A stretch of DNA of 64,000 bases, taken from assembly GCA_919901855.1 (NCBI GenBank), contig CAKKQC010000007.1, forward strand, positions 100,529-164,528, given 5' to 3'. A program made the translations under genes and the position numbers. A model generated the notes under the pieces. It saw only the letters and a program-made list of their open reading frames with translations. It was not told the DNA's origin and did not search any database. Numbering within the stretch: position 1 is the stretch's first letter; each line of letters begins with the position of its first letter. Positions 18,440-28,376 of the stretch are shown piece by piece. This DNA is from a bacterium. GTDB lineage: Bacteria; Oederibacteriota; CAKKQC01.

Positions 18440-21400
18440 TTCGAGTAGAGGTTCTTGCGCGGGACGATGCCCTTCGGGATGGTGGGGCCGGACCAGCGCA
18501 GGTCGCACTGCGCCGTGTACGTGTTCTCGAAGAACTCCATCCAGATCTCGTAGACCTTCCCGGATTCCATGAACACGGTGCCTGAGTGCTCGCCCGGTCG
18601 CTGGTCGTGCCACTCGTTCACGATCTTCCTGCCGTCCACCCAGAGCCGGACGCCGTCGTCCGTGAACGTGTAGAACGTCCAGACGCCGGTCTCCTCGGCC
18701 CGTACCCGGCCGCGCCACCGGACGCTGAACTTCTCCGGCGGCACCGCGGGGTCCGGAGAGTTCTCGCCCCAGTTGAAGTTGATCTCGGGGTCGATGCGCC
18801 GGATCGAGTGCCCGGTGAGGTCCATGCGGTCGAAGTAATCGGCCCGGAGGCCGTCGCCCTCGGGCAGGACCATTAGCCGCGCGGGCGCCATCACGTTGGG
18901 CCTGGTGGCCCGGTCGCGCACGTTCTTGACGTCGAGCCGGCAGGTGCGATTCGCCGGCGGCGCGGTGGCCAGCTCGAGAGTCACGCTCCGGCCGTCCGTC
19001 GCGACCTTGAGGTCGCGGACCTGGAGGGGAGGATAAAAGGCGTAGTTCGGGGCGGACTTCGCGCTCGCCACCTCGACGGGCTCGGAGAAGCCCACGATCA
19101 CGGAGGCCACCTGGTTCCCGGCGGTCGCGCGCTGGAGGAGGGCGGAGGTGGCCGCCGGCGCCGTCCGGTCCGGCTCCACGAAGAGCGTGGCTCCCCGGCT
19201 CTCGACGCCCCCGAAGGGGGAGTGCACGACGCAGGAGAAGACCGAGCCCGCCGCGTCGAGCGGCGTCACGGGGAGGTCGAGCTGGCGGCGGACCGCGCCG
19301 GGGATGTTCTGGCCGTTGTGCCGCCACTGGTACTCGAGGGGTCCCGTGCCGCCCGCGCGAATCGAGAACCGCGAGAGGGTTCCCTCGACGGCCGTCGTCT
19401 CCCACGGCTGTTCGCGGATCACGGGAGACCTCGGCGTGCCGCCCCACGCGCCCCGCTGCGGCCCCATCTCGCACGCGAATACGGCGCCCTTCACGAGGTC
19501 GTCGAACCGGAGGTGCGGCGTGTTCGAGGGACGGCCGTTGAGCGTCGCCCACTGGATGTAGGGATGGAGCGGGCCGTTGCGGCCGGCGCGGATCGTGAGC
19601 GCCTTGCCCGGCCAGAACGCCGGGTCGAGCGCGACAGTCACCGCGTCGAACACGGGGGACCCGATTTCGTAGTCCCCCGAACCGGGGCAGACGGGGTAGA
19701 GCCCGATCATGGACCACACGATCCACCCCGAGGTCGCTCCCGTGTCGTCGTTCCCGGGCAGGCCCCGCGGGGTCGCCTTGAACGAGCTCGCCAGGGACTC
19801 GCGCACCAGCCGTTGCGTCCGCCACGCCTCGCCGTCGGCGTAGTCGAAGAGGTACGGCCAGGCGAAGTCCGGCTCGTTCCAGAGCGCGAAGTAGCCGGAG
19901 TCCACACACTCCTGGAGTTTCTCGGTGAACGCGTCCTGGTCGCCGTACAGGGCCATGAGGCCGGGCACGTCGTGCTGGACGAAAAACGCGTACTGCCAGG
20001 CGTTGCCCTCGACGTAACCCGGCCCGCCGGAGCCGGTCTGGTTCACGGCGGGGTCGAAGGGGCTGGACCACGATCCGTCCCGGTTCCTCGGCCGCAGGAA
20101 TCCCGTTCCCGCGTCGAAGAGGTTGCGGTAGCATCGTGCCCGCTCGAGCAGGGGTTCGGCCTCGGCCTTCCCGAGGTCCAGGGCGAGCCGGCCCGCGTGC
20201 CAGTCGGCGAGCGCGTACTCGAGGGTCGTCGAGACGGAGCCCCAGACCGGTCCGGCGGCGGGGTCGTCCTCGGGGATGTAGCCGTGCTTGAGGAAGGCGT
20301 CGAAACCCGGTCGCACGGGGTTCGGGGTCGCCATCGCGTTCCGCCGGACCGCCTCCCACGCGGCGTCGCGGTCGAGCCCCTTCAGGCGCTTGAGCGCGGC
20401 GTCGGCCACCACGATGGTACCGGGGTCGCCGACCATGACCCCGGTCTCGTTGCCCGCGAGCTCCCACTTGGGCAGCCAGCCTCCGTCCACGGCCATCTCG
20501 AGCATGGACTGGACCATCGCGAGCTGGCGCGCGGGGTAGGCAAGAGTAAGGAAGGGATGCACGGTCCGGTACGTGTCCCAGAGCGAGAAGACCGAGTACT
20601 GGGCGCGCCCCGTGATCTTCCGGGGGCCGGAGCCGCGGAAGCCCGGGTACTCGCCGTTCACGTCCGAGATCACGTTCGGGTGGATGAGCATGTGGTAGAG
20701 GGCGGTGTAGAAGATCTTCCGCTGGTCGGGGGTGCCGCCCTCCGCCCGGACGCGCGAGAGCTCGGTTTCCCACGCGGCCCGGGCCCGCAGCCGGGCCCCG
20801 GGGAAATCCCAGTCCGGCAGCTCGGCCGCGAGGTTGGCGCGGGCGTTCGCGATGCTCACGTACGAGATGCCGACCTTGACCATGATCGCCTCGCTCTTGG
20901 TCGTCGCCCAGGACATCAGGGCGCCGACCTTGGGCCCGCTGGCGTCGCCCGAGTTGAGCAGGGCGCCGTCGGACCAGACCTTCGCCGAATCGGCGGGGCG
21001 CGAGAGGACGGCGGCGAAGTGGACCCGCTGGCGGCTGGAGGAGCCGCAGAACCCGCCGCTCTCGCTCCAGCCCGCGAGCTCGGTGGTGGAGACGATCCAG
21101 ACCGCGCCGAGGTACGGGCTCGCACCCCCGCCGGGATCGGGGGAGAGCCGGGACCCCATGTCGAACAGGATGTTCGCGTCCCCGTGCGGGCGGGCCGGAA
21201 ACGTGAACCGCGTGAACCCGGCCCGCTCGGTGGCCGTCGCCTCGACCGCCGTTCCCCACGTCGTAAGGTCGACGCGGTAGAAGCCCGGGGCCGCGCGTTC
21301 GTTGTCGAACTGCGACCGGTACCGGTCGGGCTCGAAGCCCGACGGGCCGATCGTGGCCATGAGGCGGATGTTCCCCAGGTCGGAGCACCCGGCGCCGCTG

Positions 21401-21642
21401 ATCTGGACGTGCCCGAAGCCGTAGAGGTACTTCCGGCCGTGGATGTAGCCGGAGGGGGCGGCGAGGTCCGTGTGGGGCGAAACCGAGACCATGCCCCAGG
21501 GCACCTGCGCGCCCGGGTACGTGTTCCCGCCGCCCTCGGTCCCGATGAACGGATCGACGAGGTCGCAGAAGGATTCCGGCCGGGCGGGGGAACCCGCGCA
21601 GAGGGCGAGCAGCAGCGCGGCCCACGCCGGGTTCTTCAGCAT
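18436..21642 (-). CDS. GH92 alpha-mannosidase-like protein with Ig and PA14 domains
   Basis: The 1068-residue secreted protein (signal LLLALCAGSPARP) begins the mature chain with VDPFIGTEGGGNTYPGAQVP and PWGMVSVSPHTD, diagnostic of glycoside hydrolase family 92. GNDDTGATSGWIVWSMIGLY near residue 630 is the conserved Ca-dependent catalytic region. GH92 enzymes are exo-acting alpha-mannosidases, some acting on mannose-phosphate. After the catalytic domain come an Ig-like repeat, a Big-like segment and a C-terminal PA14 domain (ETGVWTFYTFTDDGVRLWVD) likely to bind glycan. It is first of a coupled run with the URO-D-like and GGQ genes. Confidence 0.88.
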   Translation of the reverse strand: MLKNPAWAALLLALCAGSPARPESFCDLVDPFIGTEGGGNTYPGAQVPWGMVSVSPHTDLAAPSGYIHGRKYLYGFGHVQISGAGCSDLGNIRLMATIGPSGFEPDRYRSQFDNERAAPGFYRVDLTTWGTAVEATATERAGFTRFTFPARPHGDANILFDMGSRLSPDPGGGASPYLGAVWIVSTTELAGWSESGGFCGSSSRQRVHFAAVLSRPADSAKVWSDGALLNSGDASGPKVGALMSWATTKSEAIMVKVGISYVSIANARANLAAELPDWDFPGARLRARAAWETELSRVRAEGGTPDQRKIFYTALYHMLIHPNVISDVNGEYPGFRGSGPRKITGRAQYSVFSLWDTYRTVHPFLTLAYPARQLAMVQSMLEMAVDGGWLPKWELAGNETGVMVGDPGTIVVADAALKRLKGLDRDAAWEAVRRNAMATPNPVRPGFDAFLKHGYIPEDDPAAGPVWGSVSTTLEYALADWHAGRLALDLGKAEAEPLLERARCYRNLFDAGTGFLRPRNRDGSWSSPFDPAVNQTGSGGPGYVEGNAWQYAFFVQHDVPGLMALYGDQDAFTEKLQECVDSGYFALWNEPDFAWPYLFDYADGEAWRTQRLVRESLASSFKATPRGLPGNDDTGATSGWIVWSMIGLYPVCPGSGDYEIGSPVFDAVTVALDPAFWPGKALTIRAGRNGPLHPYIQWATLNGRPSNTPHLRFDDLVKGAVFACEMGPQRGAWGGTPRSPVIREQPWETTAVEGTLSRFSIRAGGTGPLEYQWRHNGQNIPGAVRRQLDLPVTPLDAAGSVFSCVVHSPFGGVESRGATLFVEPDRTAPAATSALLQRATAGNQVASVIVGFSEPVEVASAKSAPNYAFYPPLQVRDLKVATDGRSVTLELATAPPANRTCRLDVKNVRDRATRPNVMAPARLMVLPEGDGLRADYFDRMDLTGHSIRRIDPEINFNWGENSPDPAVPPEKFSVRWRGRVRAEETGVWTFYTFTDDGVRLWVDGRKIVNEWHDQRPGEHSGTVFMESGKVYEIWMEFFENTYTAQCDLRWSGPTIPKGIVPRKNLYSK

Positions 21643-21648
21643 GTCCCT

Positions 21649-21654
21649 AGCCTA
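21649..21654 (-). promoter_or_regulatory. Candidate -10 element for the GH92 operon
   Basis: TAGGCT on the reverse strand lies 6 nt before the ATG at 21642, consistent with a leaderless message. The hexamer is a modest match. Confidence 0.35.
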
Positions 21655-21691
21655 TCATGCGGCTCGCCCGATTCCGGCGGGCGGTGGAGGT

Positions 21692-22138
21692 CTAGAGGCC
21701 GCGGACCCGGTCGCGGGAGAGGTGGTATGCCGTGGACTGCTGGATGAGCGTCGCGATGCCGGGATTCCTGAGGAGGACCGCGTCGAAGGCCTTGCGCGAG
21801 AGGCTGTAGAGCTCGCCATCCTCGTCGCCGATGATGGTCGCGGTGCGGGGTGTGTTCCCGAGGAGCGCGACCTCGCCGAAGTATGTCCGCGGCCCCATGG
21901 TGTTGATCCGCTGCTTCATCAGGAACCTGGACTTGAAGACTCCGACCTTGCCGGATGCCACGATGTAGAACCGGTCGCCCACCTCGCCCTGCCGGATGAT
22001 GACGTCGCCCTTCCGGTACGTCTGCTTCTCCATGGCGTTCAGGAGCGCGTCGAGTTCCGCCATCTTTAGGTTCTGGAAGAACGAGATCCTCTGAAGCAGG
22101 ACCCGGAAGTCCGCGAGTTCGGAGCTGGTCGGTTCCAT
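21692..22138 (-). CDS. Cyclic nucleotide-binding domain protein
   Basis: The 148-residue protein is a single cNMP-binding (CRP-type) beta-barrel. KGDVIIRQGEVGDRFYIVAS and the phosphate-binding cassette YFGEVALLGNTPRTATI include the Glu and Arg that contact ribose and cyclic phosphate. A helix containing RVLLQRISFFQNLKMAELDA precedes it. No DNA-binding or enzymatic domain is present, so it is a stand-alone sensor or regulatory subunit. It is divergent from the kinase operon, whose last gene encodes a class III nucleotide cyclase. A link between the two is inference from context. Confidence 0.85.
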   Translation of the reverse strand: MEPTSSELADFRVLLQRISFFQNLKMAELDALLNAMEKQTYRKGDVIIRQGEVGDRFYIVASGKVGVFKSRFLMKQRINTMGPRTYFGEVALLGNTPRTATIIGDEDGELYSLSRKAFDAVLLRNPGIATLIQQSTAYHLSRDRVRGL

Positions 22139-22147
22139 GTCTTCGAT

Positions 22148-22176
22148 ATTGTAGGCCCAAATGTCCGCTGGGCCAA
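22148..22176 (-). promoter_or_regulatory. Promoter of the cNMP-binding gene (leaderless)
   Basis: On the reverse strand TTGGCC (22171-22176), a 17-nt spacer and TACAAT (22148-22153) are followed after 9 nt by the ATG at 22138. A leader of normal length is not possible from this promoter. Confidence 0.55.
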
Positions 22177-22181
22177 GGTGT

Positions 22182-22187
22182 TATACT
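22182..22187 (+). promoter_or_regulatory. Candidate -10 for the kinase operon
   Basis: TATACT lies 42 nt before the preferred ATG at 22230. No clear -35 is seen. It would overlap the divergent promoter of the cNMP-binding gene, allowing cross-regulation. Confidence 0.35.
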
Positions 22188-22229
22188 ACCGCCCATGCCG
22201 GGCCCAGCGAGAGCGGCGATCCGCGCCCG

Positions 22230-25200
22230 ATGACCAATCAGCCCTCGGGCCGCGGACCCCACCCCCCTCCGGACGACTTCGACGGCACCCTGCGGCAGAC
22301 CGACGATGCCGTCGGGAAGACCCGCGATCTATCCGTTCCCACCGGGGTCGAACAGCAGGCTAACGCGCCGCGCATAGCGGGGTATGTGCTGACGGCCCTG
22401 CTGGGGCAGGGGGCATACGCGCAGGTGTGGCGGGCATGGCAAGTCAGGACGCGGAAGTGGGTGGCCATCAAATGCTTCCTGGCGCGCGGCGGGGTGAACT
22501 GGATGCTCCTCCAGCGGGAGATGGAGCGGCTGATCCGGCTGGACAAGCACCCGCACATCGTGTCCCTGCTGGATGCCGACCTCACTTCGGACCCAGCCTG
22601 GTATGCGCTCGATCTCCTGGAAGCCGGATCGCTGGACCAATACGTGGACCCCACGAAGCTCGTGGGCGTGGACCGGGCGGCGAAGTGGATGGAGGAGGTG
22701 GCGGAGGCGCTCTCGTACGTGCACTCGAAGGGGATCATTCACTGCGACCTCAAGCCCGCGAACGTCCTGCTCGACGACATGGGGCATGCGCGGGTGGCGG
22801 ACTTCGGGCAGTCGAAGGTGCTGAACGAGTCGTCGGGCGCCCTGGGGACGCTCTTCTACATGGCGCCCGAGCAGGCGATGATTTCACACGGCGGGGCGGG
22901 CGTCCAGCCGGACGTGCGGTGGGACGTGTACGCGCTGGGGGCGAGCATGTACGCGGTGCTTACGGGGAAGGTACCGAACCTGGAAAGCCTGAAGGCGCGG
23001 CTGACGGCGAGTGCCGGGCTGGAGGAGCGTCTGAACGCGTACCGGGAGCTGACGCGGGGAGCCGTGCTCCAGTCGTCGCGGGCGGTGCGCGGCCCGGTGG
23101 TGGACGAGGACCTGTCCGCGATCGTGGGCAAGTGCCTGGCGTACGACCCGAACCGGCGGTACGACTCGATGGGGGCGGTTCTGGCGGATCTCAAGGCGCG
23201 TCGCGAGTCGCGTCCGGTGACTCCCCTGGCGCATCGCCGCCTCTACCGCGTGCACAAGGCCCTGCGCAGGAACCGCGTTGCCAACGCCGTCGCCGCCGTT
23301 GGGATCGCGTGCTTGGCCGTGGCGTTTGCCGAGATCGCGAGCGAACGGGATGCGGTCAAGAGCCAGATGGGCCTCCTGTACGGCGAGCGGGGGCGGCGGA
23401 TGGCGGAGGCGAGTGACGACGCGTCGGCGTTCCTCTTCTTCGCCCGGGCGTACGCCATCTGCGGGACCGATGTGGCCCGCGCCAACGCGGCCTCCTTCGC
23501 GCGCGCCTTCCCCCTGCCCCTCGGCGTCCTCGAAGCCTCCCGGCCCGTGACGGGCGTCTGCTTCAGTCCCGACGGGAAACGGGTCGCCGTGCTCGAGTTC
23601 AACCGGACCGTCCGGCTCTGGGACCCGGCCGCGATGGCCAGGATCGGCGCGCCCTTGGCGCACGCCTACTCCGTCCGCCGGATGGCGTTCAGCCCGGACG
23701 GCAGTCGGCTGGTGACGGCCGGCGCCGACGGGGTGGCGCGCGTCTGGGACGCGGAGACGGGTGCGGAACTGGGGGTGATCTTGCGGCACGAGGACGAGGT
23801 CACGGAGGCCGTCTTCGGCCCGGCGGGATCGTGGATCATGACGTCCGGGCTGGACGGGGTCGTATCCCGCTGGGACGCGAAGACCGGCAAGCGGCTGGGC
23901 ACGGTCCGCACCGGATCGGCCGTGCTCGCGCTGGCGCTGAGTCCGGACAGGGCGACGTTCGCGACTGGGGGTGCGGATCGGACCGCGCGGCTGTGGCGGG
24001 CCGGGGGCATGACGCCGGCGGGGCCCCCCCTGCGGCATCGCGCCGCAGTGGCGGGAGTGGCTTTCAGCCCGGATGGCGCGAACCTGCTGGCCTGGAGCGA
24101 GGACCAGATGGCCCGGCTCTGGTCGGCCGGCGGGGTGTCCAGGCGCGAGCAGGGAGGCGTGTCCCGAATCTTCGACCGGCCGTTCAGTCCCGACGGACGG
24201 CGGCTCATCCTGGCCATGGACGGCCGGACGCTCCAGCTCATGGACATGGCAACGTGGCGGGCCCTGCCGGGCGTGATGACCCACTCCGATTGCGTGAACG
24301 CCGCCGCCTTCAGTCCGGACGGCGCACTAATCGCCACGGCCTCGTCGGACGGAACGGTGAAGTTGTGGGACGGGCGGACCGCCGAGCCCACCGGCCGGAG
24401 CCTCCAGCACGACGGCGACGTCTACGCGGTCGCGTTCAGCGGAGACGGGAGACTGATCGTGAGCGGGGGAGCGGACCTCACCGCCCGCCTCTGGGGCAGG
24501 CCCGAAGCGGGGTCGCACCGGACGGAGCTCGCATTGCGGACCGCGCTGACCGCGGCGGCGCTCTCTCCGGACGGGTCGCGCGTGGCGACGGGGGAGACCG
24601 GCAAGGTGATCCGGGTCCTGGATGCCCGCACGGGAACGGTACTGTGGACCCGACCGGTGAAGGAGATTCCCTCGCGGCTGGCGCTCAGCGGGGACGGCCG
24701 GTGGGTCGGCGCCGTCGTCGGCGGGACCTTCGTGGTCTTCGATGCGGCCTCGTCGGGTCCCCCGAAGGCCATGGGACGCGTAGACGAGGCGGTTCCGCCG
24801 TGCCTCAGCCGGGACGGCGGCCGGGCCATGACCGTGGACGGCGGCCGGATCCGGCTTTGGAACGTCGCGACGGGCGCGGCGGCCGGCGACTTCGGGGGTG
24901 CGGACCCGGTGACCGCGGCGGAGCTGGACGCGGACGGCGTCACCGTCGCCTACGGGACGAGGGGCGGCGAGGCGGGCGTCTGGAACAGCCGGGGGGGGAA
25001 GAGGCAGGAACGGGCGACGCCCGCGGCGGGCGCCGCCGCCGGGGAGGACCGCCGGGCTGACAACCCCGTCGGCGCGGTGGCCCTCAGTCCGGACGGGCTG
25101 ACCCTGGTATCGGCCGGTGCCGACCAGGCTGTCCGGGTCCGGGACGCCGCGTCCGGGGAAGAGACCGGGGTCGTCGTCCGGCCCGGCGGGACCGTCGTGC

Positions 25201-25574
25201 GCCTCGCCTTCTCGCCGGACGGCCGGGCGTTCGTGACCGCCTGCGACGACGGCTGGATCAGGATCTGGCACACCGGCACCGGCGAACTGCTGGGGAAGCC
25301 GCTGCGGGCCGACGGCGCGGTCTCGGCCCTGGTCTGCGCCAGTCTGGGCGACGGCGTCGCGGTCGTCGCAGTCGACATGGAAGGAAGGACGCGGGCGTGG
25401 GACGCCGGGTGGCTGGCCGCCGCCGAGCCGCCCGCGGAGATCACGCGCAACGCGAACCTGGCGACCTTCCGCCGTGTCGATGAACGGGGCAGTATTGTTC
25501 CGCTGGGGCCGGGCGAGTTGGAGGCACTCAAACAGGGGAGGCCGTCTTCGGCGGTCTCGAGGAGGCACAAGTGA
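22230..25574 (+). CDS. Ser/Thr protein kinase with transmembrane helix and WD40 propeller
   Basis: The 1114-residue protein starts at ATG 22230 because this matches the start of the paralogue at 28377; an upstream ATG at 22161 would add 23 unconserved residues. The kinase domain (about 48-330) has LGQGAYAQVW, VAIK (Lys81), IIHCDLKPANVLL (Asp173; HCD instead of HRD) and DFG (Asp191), so catalysis is plausible. A helix at about 349-366 crosses the membrane. The rest is 12 or more WD40-like blades with FSPDG and RLWD signatures. Family members are membrane kinases whose propeller senses or scaffolds partners. The stop overlaps the next start (GTGA). Confidence 0.85.
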   Translation: MTNQPSGRGPHPPPDDFDGTLRQTDDAVGKTRDLSVPTGVEQQANAPRIAGYVLTALLGQGAYAQVWRAWQVRTRKWVAIKCFLARGGVNWMLLQREMERLIRLDKHPHIVSLLDADLTSDPAWYALDLLEAGSLDQYVDPTKLVGVDRAAKWMEEVAEALSYVHSKGIIHCDLKPANVLLDDMGHARVADFGQSKVLNESSGALGTLFYMAPEQAMISHGGAGVQPDVRWDVYALGASMYAVLTGKVPNLESLKARLTASAGLEERLNAYRELTRGAVLQSSRAVRGPVVDEDLSAIVGKCLAYDPNRRYDSMGAVLADLKARRESRPVTPLAHRRLYRVHKALRRNRVANAVAAVGIACLAVAFAEIASERDAVKSQMGLLYGERGRRMAEASDDASAFLFFARAYAICGTDVARANAASFARAFPLPLGVLEASRPVTGVCFSPDGKRVAVLEFNRTVRLWDPAAMARIGAPLAHAYSVRRMAFSPDGSRLVTAGADGVARVWDAETGAELGVILRHEDEVTEAVFGPAGSWIMTSGLDGVVSRWDAKTGKRLGTVRTGSAVLALALSPDRATFATGGADRTARLWRAGGMTPAGPPLRHRAAVAGVAFSPDGANLLAWSEDQMARLWSAGGVSRREQGGVSRIFDRPFSPDGRRLILAMDGRTLQLMDMATWRALPGVMTHSDCVNAAAFSPDGALIATASSDGTVKLWDGRTAEPTGRSLQHDGDVYAVAFSGDGRLIVSGGADLTARLWGRPEAGSHRTELALRTALTAAALSPDGSRVATGETGKVIRVLDARTGTVLWTRPVKEIPSRLALSGDGRWVGAVVGGTFVVFDAASSGPPKAMGRVDEAVPPCLSRDGGRAMTVDGGRIRLWNVATGAAAGDFGGADPVTAAELDADGVTVAYGTRGGEAGVWNSRGGKRQERATPAAGAAAGEDRRADNPVGAVALSPDGLTLVSAGADQAVRVRDAASGEETGVVVRPGGTVVRLAFSPDGRAFVTACDDGWIRIWHTGTGELLGKPLRADGAVSALVCASLGDGVAVVAVDMEGRTRAWDAGWLAAAEPPAEITRNANLATFRRVDERGSIVPLGPGELEALKQGRPSSAVSRRHK
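22271..23230 (+). repeat. Copy 1 of a 960-bp in-operon kinase-domain duplication
   Basis: This stretch encodes the N-terminal segment and kinase domain. It aligns without visible gaps to 28412-29371, with most differences at third codon positions. Similarity stops sharply at the start of the membrane helix. Confidence 0.8.
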
Positions 25575-28369
25575 AGGGACTCAAGAGTTTTCTGGAGGAT
25601 CTGGGGCGGGGCGCGGGCACTGCGGCGGCCTGGGGACTGTGGGCGGAGGCGAGCCGGGCGCTCTTCGTGCTTGTCGGGTTGGGACTGGTCGTCGCCACGG
25701 TGGACGTGTTCCTGTCCATCTTTTGGAGGTGCGTGCCGTGGGAGTATTTCCAACTGTGGTATAGGATCGCGGCTGTGACGGTGGATCCGACCCCGGAGCT
25801 CCTCGGGTTCGTCGTGATCGTGATTGCGGGAGCCTTCGCGGCCTCGCTCCTGTTCGGCGCGATCTCGCTGGTGATGGCCCGGGGCCGCGCGGAGCCGGCC
25901 GCAGGCAGAGATGCGCCTGCGGCGGGAGCCGACAGGATCGTGGCCGCTGCCCGGCCGCTCTACACCGCGCTGGGAGCGGCAGGGGCGGGGTACGTTTTCC
26001 TTTGGCAGGTCTGGGAGGATCTCAACCGGGCCAGTTGGAACTGGGAGGGGAGTTTCATCTATGTCGAGCGGTCGGCGTTTCCCCTGAGCCTGGTGCAGGC
26101 GGACCTCGTCATCCTGCTGGGGCTGGCCGTGATCCTGATCGGGCTCGCCTGGACCCTGCCGGCGCGAGTCGACCGGGTCTTTGCCCGCGAGTCCCGGGCC
26201 GGGGAATCCGGATTGTGGGTGACGGGACTCCTCCATCTGCTCCTGGCGGTTTCGCTCGTTCCGGCCGCACTGCTCGTCTGGTCCGTGGGTTTCTCCGCCA
26301 GCACGGTCCTGGGCTTCCTGGACGGACACTGGCTCAGGATGCTCCTGGTCGTGGGTTTGCTCGTGGTCCTGTTCGTCCGGATGACCGGATGGCGGCGCAA
26401 CTTCCTCTCGTTGTTTACGGCCCCCGCTGGGTCGAGACCGGCCGGCGCGACGCTGAAGACGATGCTCGTGCACATGGTGATCCTCACGGCGGCCGCGGTC
26501 GGGTGCTGGGTGCCGGTGCGCGTGTACTGGTCCCTGAAGCTCCACGGGCTCGAGGGATCCGTCCGGCAGAAGGGGCATCCCGTGAGCCTGGCGGATCTGC
26601 CCAGACCGGTGGAAGGCCGGGCGCTCACCCGGGACGAGCTGGTCAAGGTCGTGGCCGAGTTCGATCGCGAAGCCAGTACGCCGGCCGAACAGATCAGGAT
26701 GCTCCGTGAGCGTGCCAAGGGGGAGGCGCTGGACTCCTGGAGACTCAAGCTCGCCGGGGGTGCGCCGGGCGGGGCTGCCGTACCTCCGGAGGCCACTCCG
26801 GGATTCGACGACCGCGGGTGGGAGAACGTGAAGGTGGGGGACGGTCCACAGCCCCAATTGGAGGGTCGCTTCGGATGGGCGTGGTTCCGCACGACGGTCA
26901 ACCTCACCCGCAAGGACCTGGACGGCGGGCTGACGAGGCTGACCTTCTGGGGTGTCGACGAGAACGCGGTCGTCTACGTGAACGGGTCGTTGGTGGGCGA
27001 GCACCGGAAGTGGGTTGAGCCGTTCCAACTGGACGGACGGAAGGTATTCCGTCCCGGTGCCAACGTGATTGCCGTGTGTGTCGAGAACACGCAGGGCCCG
27101 GGGGGCATCTGGAGGCCCGTCCAGGTCACGCGGGCGATCGACATGAAGGCTTGGGCTGTGGCCGGCAAGACGAAGAGTTACTGGGGGACCGTCGAGGACA
27201 TGTACCTGGCAAAGGTTGTGCTTCGGCGTCGGGACGGCGAAGCCCTGCGCCATGTCCGAGCCGCACTCGGCACGGCCGCCGGCCAGAGCCTGCAGCGCCT
27301 GGCCGGGGTTTCCGACGGGCGCGCATCTTACCGGGCATGGGACTACCCGAAGCTGGCGAAGGCGCCGTTCGACTACCGGATGGCGATCGATGCCACGTGG
27401 TACGGATACGGCACTCGCCGCACCCTCTCGGCGTTTGACCGGGCGATGGTCCTGAAGGCCGCCGTGGACGCCTCCGACGGCCGGATCGGGGCCGCGTGGG
27501 AGGACTTGCGGACGGTGGTCCGACTGGGCCGCCTGTTGGGCCAGGATCCGTTGTTCGTTTCGAAGTACGTGGAAAGGGACGCCATGCGGGCCGCGGCGGA
27601 AGGGGCCGTCACGATCCTCCTCAACAGCCCCGCGGCGGAGCTTCCCCGGGACTTGGCGCGCGATTTCGAGAACGCGGCGGCGACGGACTTCTTCCCGGAG
27701 GCGGTCCGGGCATCCATCGCGTGGACGCTGGACGCGCATCGGTGGGAGCGCCGTGGGTGGGTACGGCCGAATCTTCCCGACAGCTACGGGGGAACAGGCA
27801 GGAGACCATCCGGGATCGCCCGGCTGGACCTGAGTCTCCGGTACCTGACGGGGGCGTGGGACGCCTCCGTGTGGTCGGCGCTCGGCGTCCTGCGCGAGTT
27901 CTCGTCCCCGGTGCCGGGCGGGGAGCTCGAGGCCAAGCGGACCGCGTTCCTGGCGCGGTCGAGGCGGGGCGGGTACTTCTGGCAGGGCGATTATGATCTC
28001 GGGAACGGGCTGTTCAAGGGTTACGTCTACATCTGCAAGCACGAATGGGTGGACAGGATGTGGTTCCAGTTGCCGCTCGTTTGCTCCGGTCTCAACCGGT
28101 ACCGCGCCCAGAACGGCCGGTTTCCTGCCGCCCTCAAGGAGTTGAGTCCGCGGTTCGTCCCGGCCGTCTGTCTCAAGGACCCGTTCACGAACGGGTGGCT
28201 GAGCTACGAGGCGAAAGGGAGCAGCTACCAGATCCTGAGCGACGGACCGGACGGGAACGGCTTCGTCTACTGGGACAGCAAGAACCACACCTGGCGCACA
28301 AAGGTCCTGGTCCAGTATCCGTTGCCTCCGGCGGTCAAGGGCGACATCAGGATCATGAGGGAGCAGTAG
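25571..28369 (+). CDS. Seven-helix membrane protein with jelly-roll domain and pseudopilin-like C-terminus
   Basis: The 932-residue protein is not a known family to me. About seven hydrophobic helices lie in residues 30-330 (for example LVGLGLVVATVDVFL and LLVVGLLVVLFVRM). Residues about 400-525 look like the GH2-type sugar-binding jelly roll (GWAWFRTTVNL, VYVNGSLVGEHRKWVEPF, VIAVCVENTQGPGGIW). A helical region follows. The last 100 residues (ALKELSPRFVPAVCLKDPFT ... YQILSDGPDGNGF) resemble the C-terminal half of GspG-type pseudopilins. It is coupled by GTGA to the upstream kinase and followed after 7 nt by the kinase-GspF-GspE fusion. That neighbour supports a functional link to type II secretion-like parts. 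Confidence 0.6.
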   Translation: MKGLKSFLEDLGRGAGTAAAWGLWAEASRALFVLVGLGLVVATVDVFLSIFWRCVPWEYFQLWYRIAAVTVDPTPELLGFVVIVIAGAFAASLLFGAISLVMARGRAEPAAGRDAPAAGADRIVAAARPLYTALGAAGAGYVFLWQVWEDLNRASWNWEGSFIYVERSAFPLSLVQADLVILLGLAVILIGLAWTLPARVDRVFARESRAGESGLWVTGLLHLLLAVSLVPAALLVWSVGFSASTVLGFLDGHWLRMLLVVGLLVVLFVRMTGWRRNFLSLFTAPAGSRPAGATLKTMLVHMVILTAAAVGCWVPVRVYWSLKLHGLEGSVRQKGHPVSLADLPRPVEGRALTRDELVKVVAEFDREASTPAEQIRMLRERAKGEALDSWRLKLAGGAPGGAAVPPEATPGFDDRGWENVKVGDGPQPQLEGRFGWAWFRTTVNLTRKDLDGGLTRLTFWGVDENAVVYVNGSLVGEHRKWVEPFQLDGRKVFRPGANVIAVCVENTQGPGGIWRPVQVTRAIDMKAWAVAGKTKSYWGTVEDMYLAKVVLRRRDGEALRHVRAALGTAAGQSLQRLAGVSDGRASYRAWDYPKLAKAPFDYRMAIDATWYGYGTRRTLSAFDRAMVLKAAVDASDGRIGAAWEDLRTVVRLGRLLGQDPLFVSKYVERDAMRAAAEGAVTILLNSPAAELPRDLARDFENAAATDFFPEAVRASIAWTLDAHRWERRGWVRPNLPDSYGGTGRRPSGIARLDLSLRYLTGAWDASVWSALGVLREFSSPVPGGELEAKRTAFLARSRRGGYFWQGDYDLGNGLFKGYVYICKHEWVDRMWFQLPLVCSGLNRYRAQNGRFPAALKELSPRFVPAVCLKDPFTNGWLSYEAKGSSYQILSDGPDGNGFVYWDSKNHTWRTKVLVQYPLPPAVKGDIRIMREQ

Positions 28370-28376
28370 CGGAAGG

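Noticed and set aside
19222-21747. Forward open frame opposite GH92
   Set aside because: GH92 motifs on the reverse strand are unambiguous; the forward frame is compositionally odd and has no domain.
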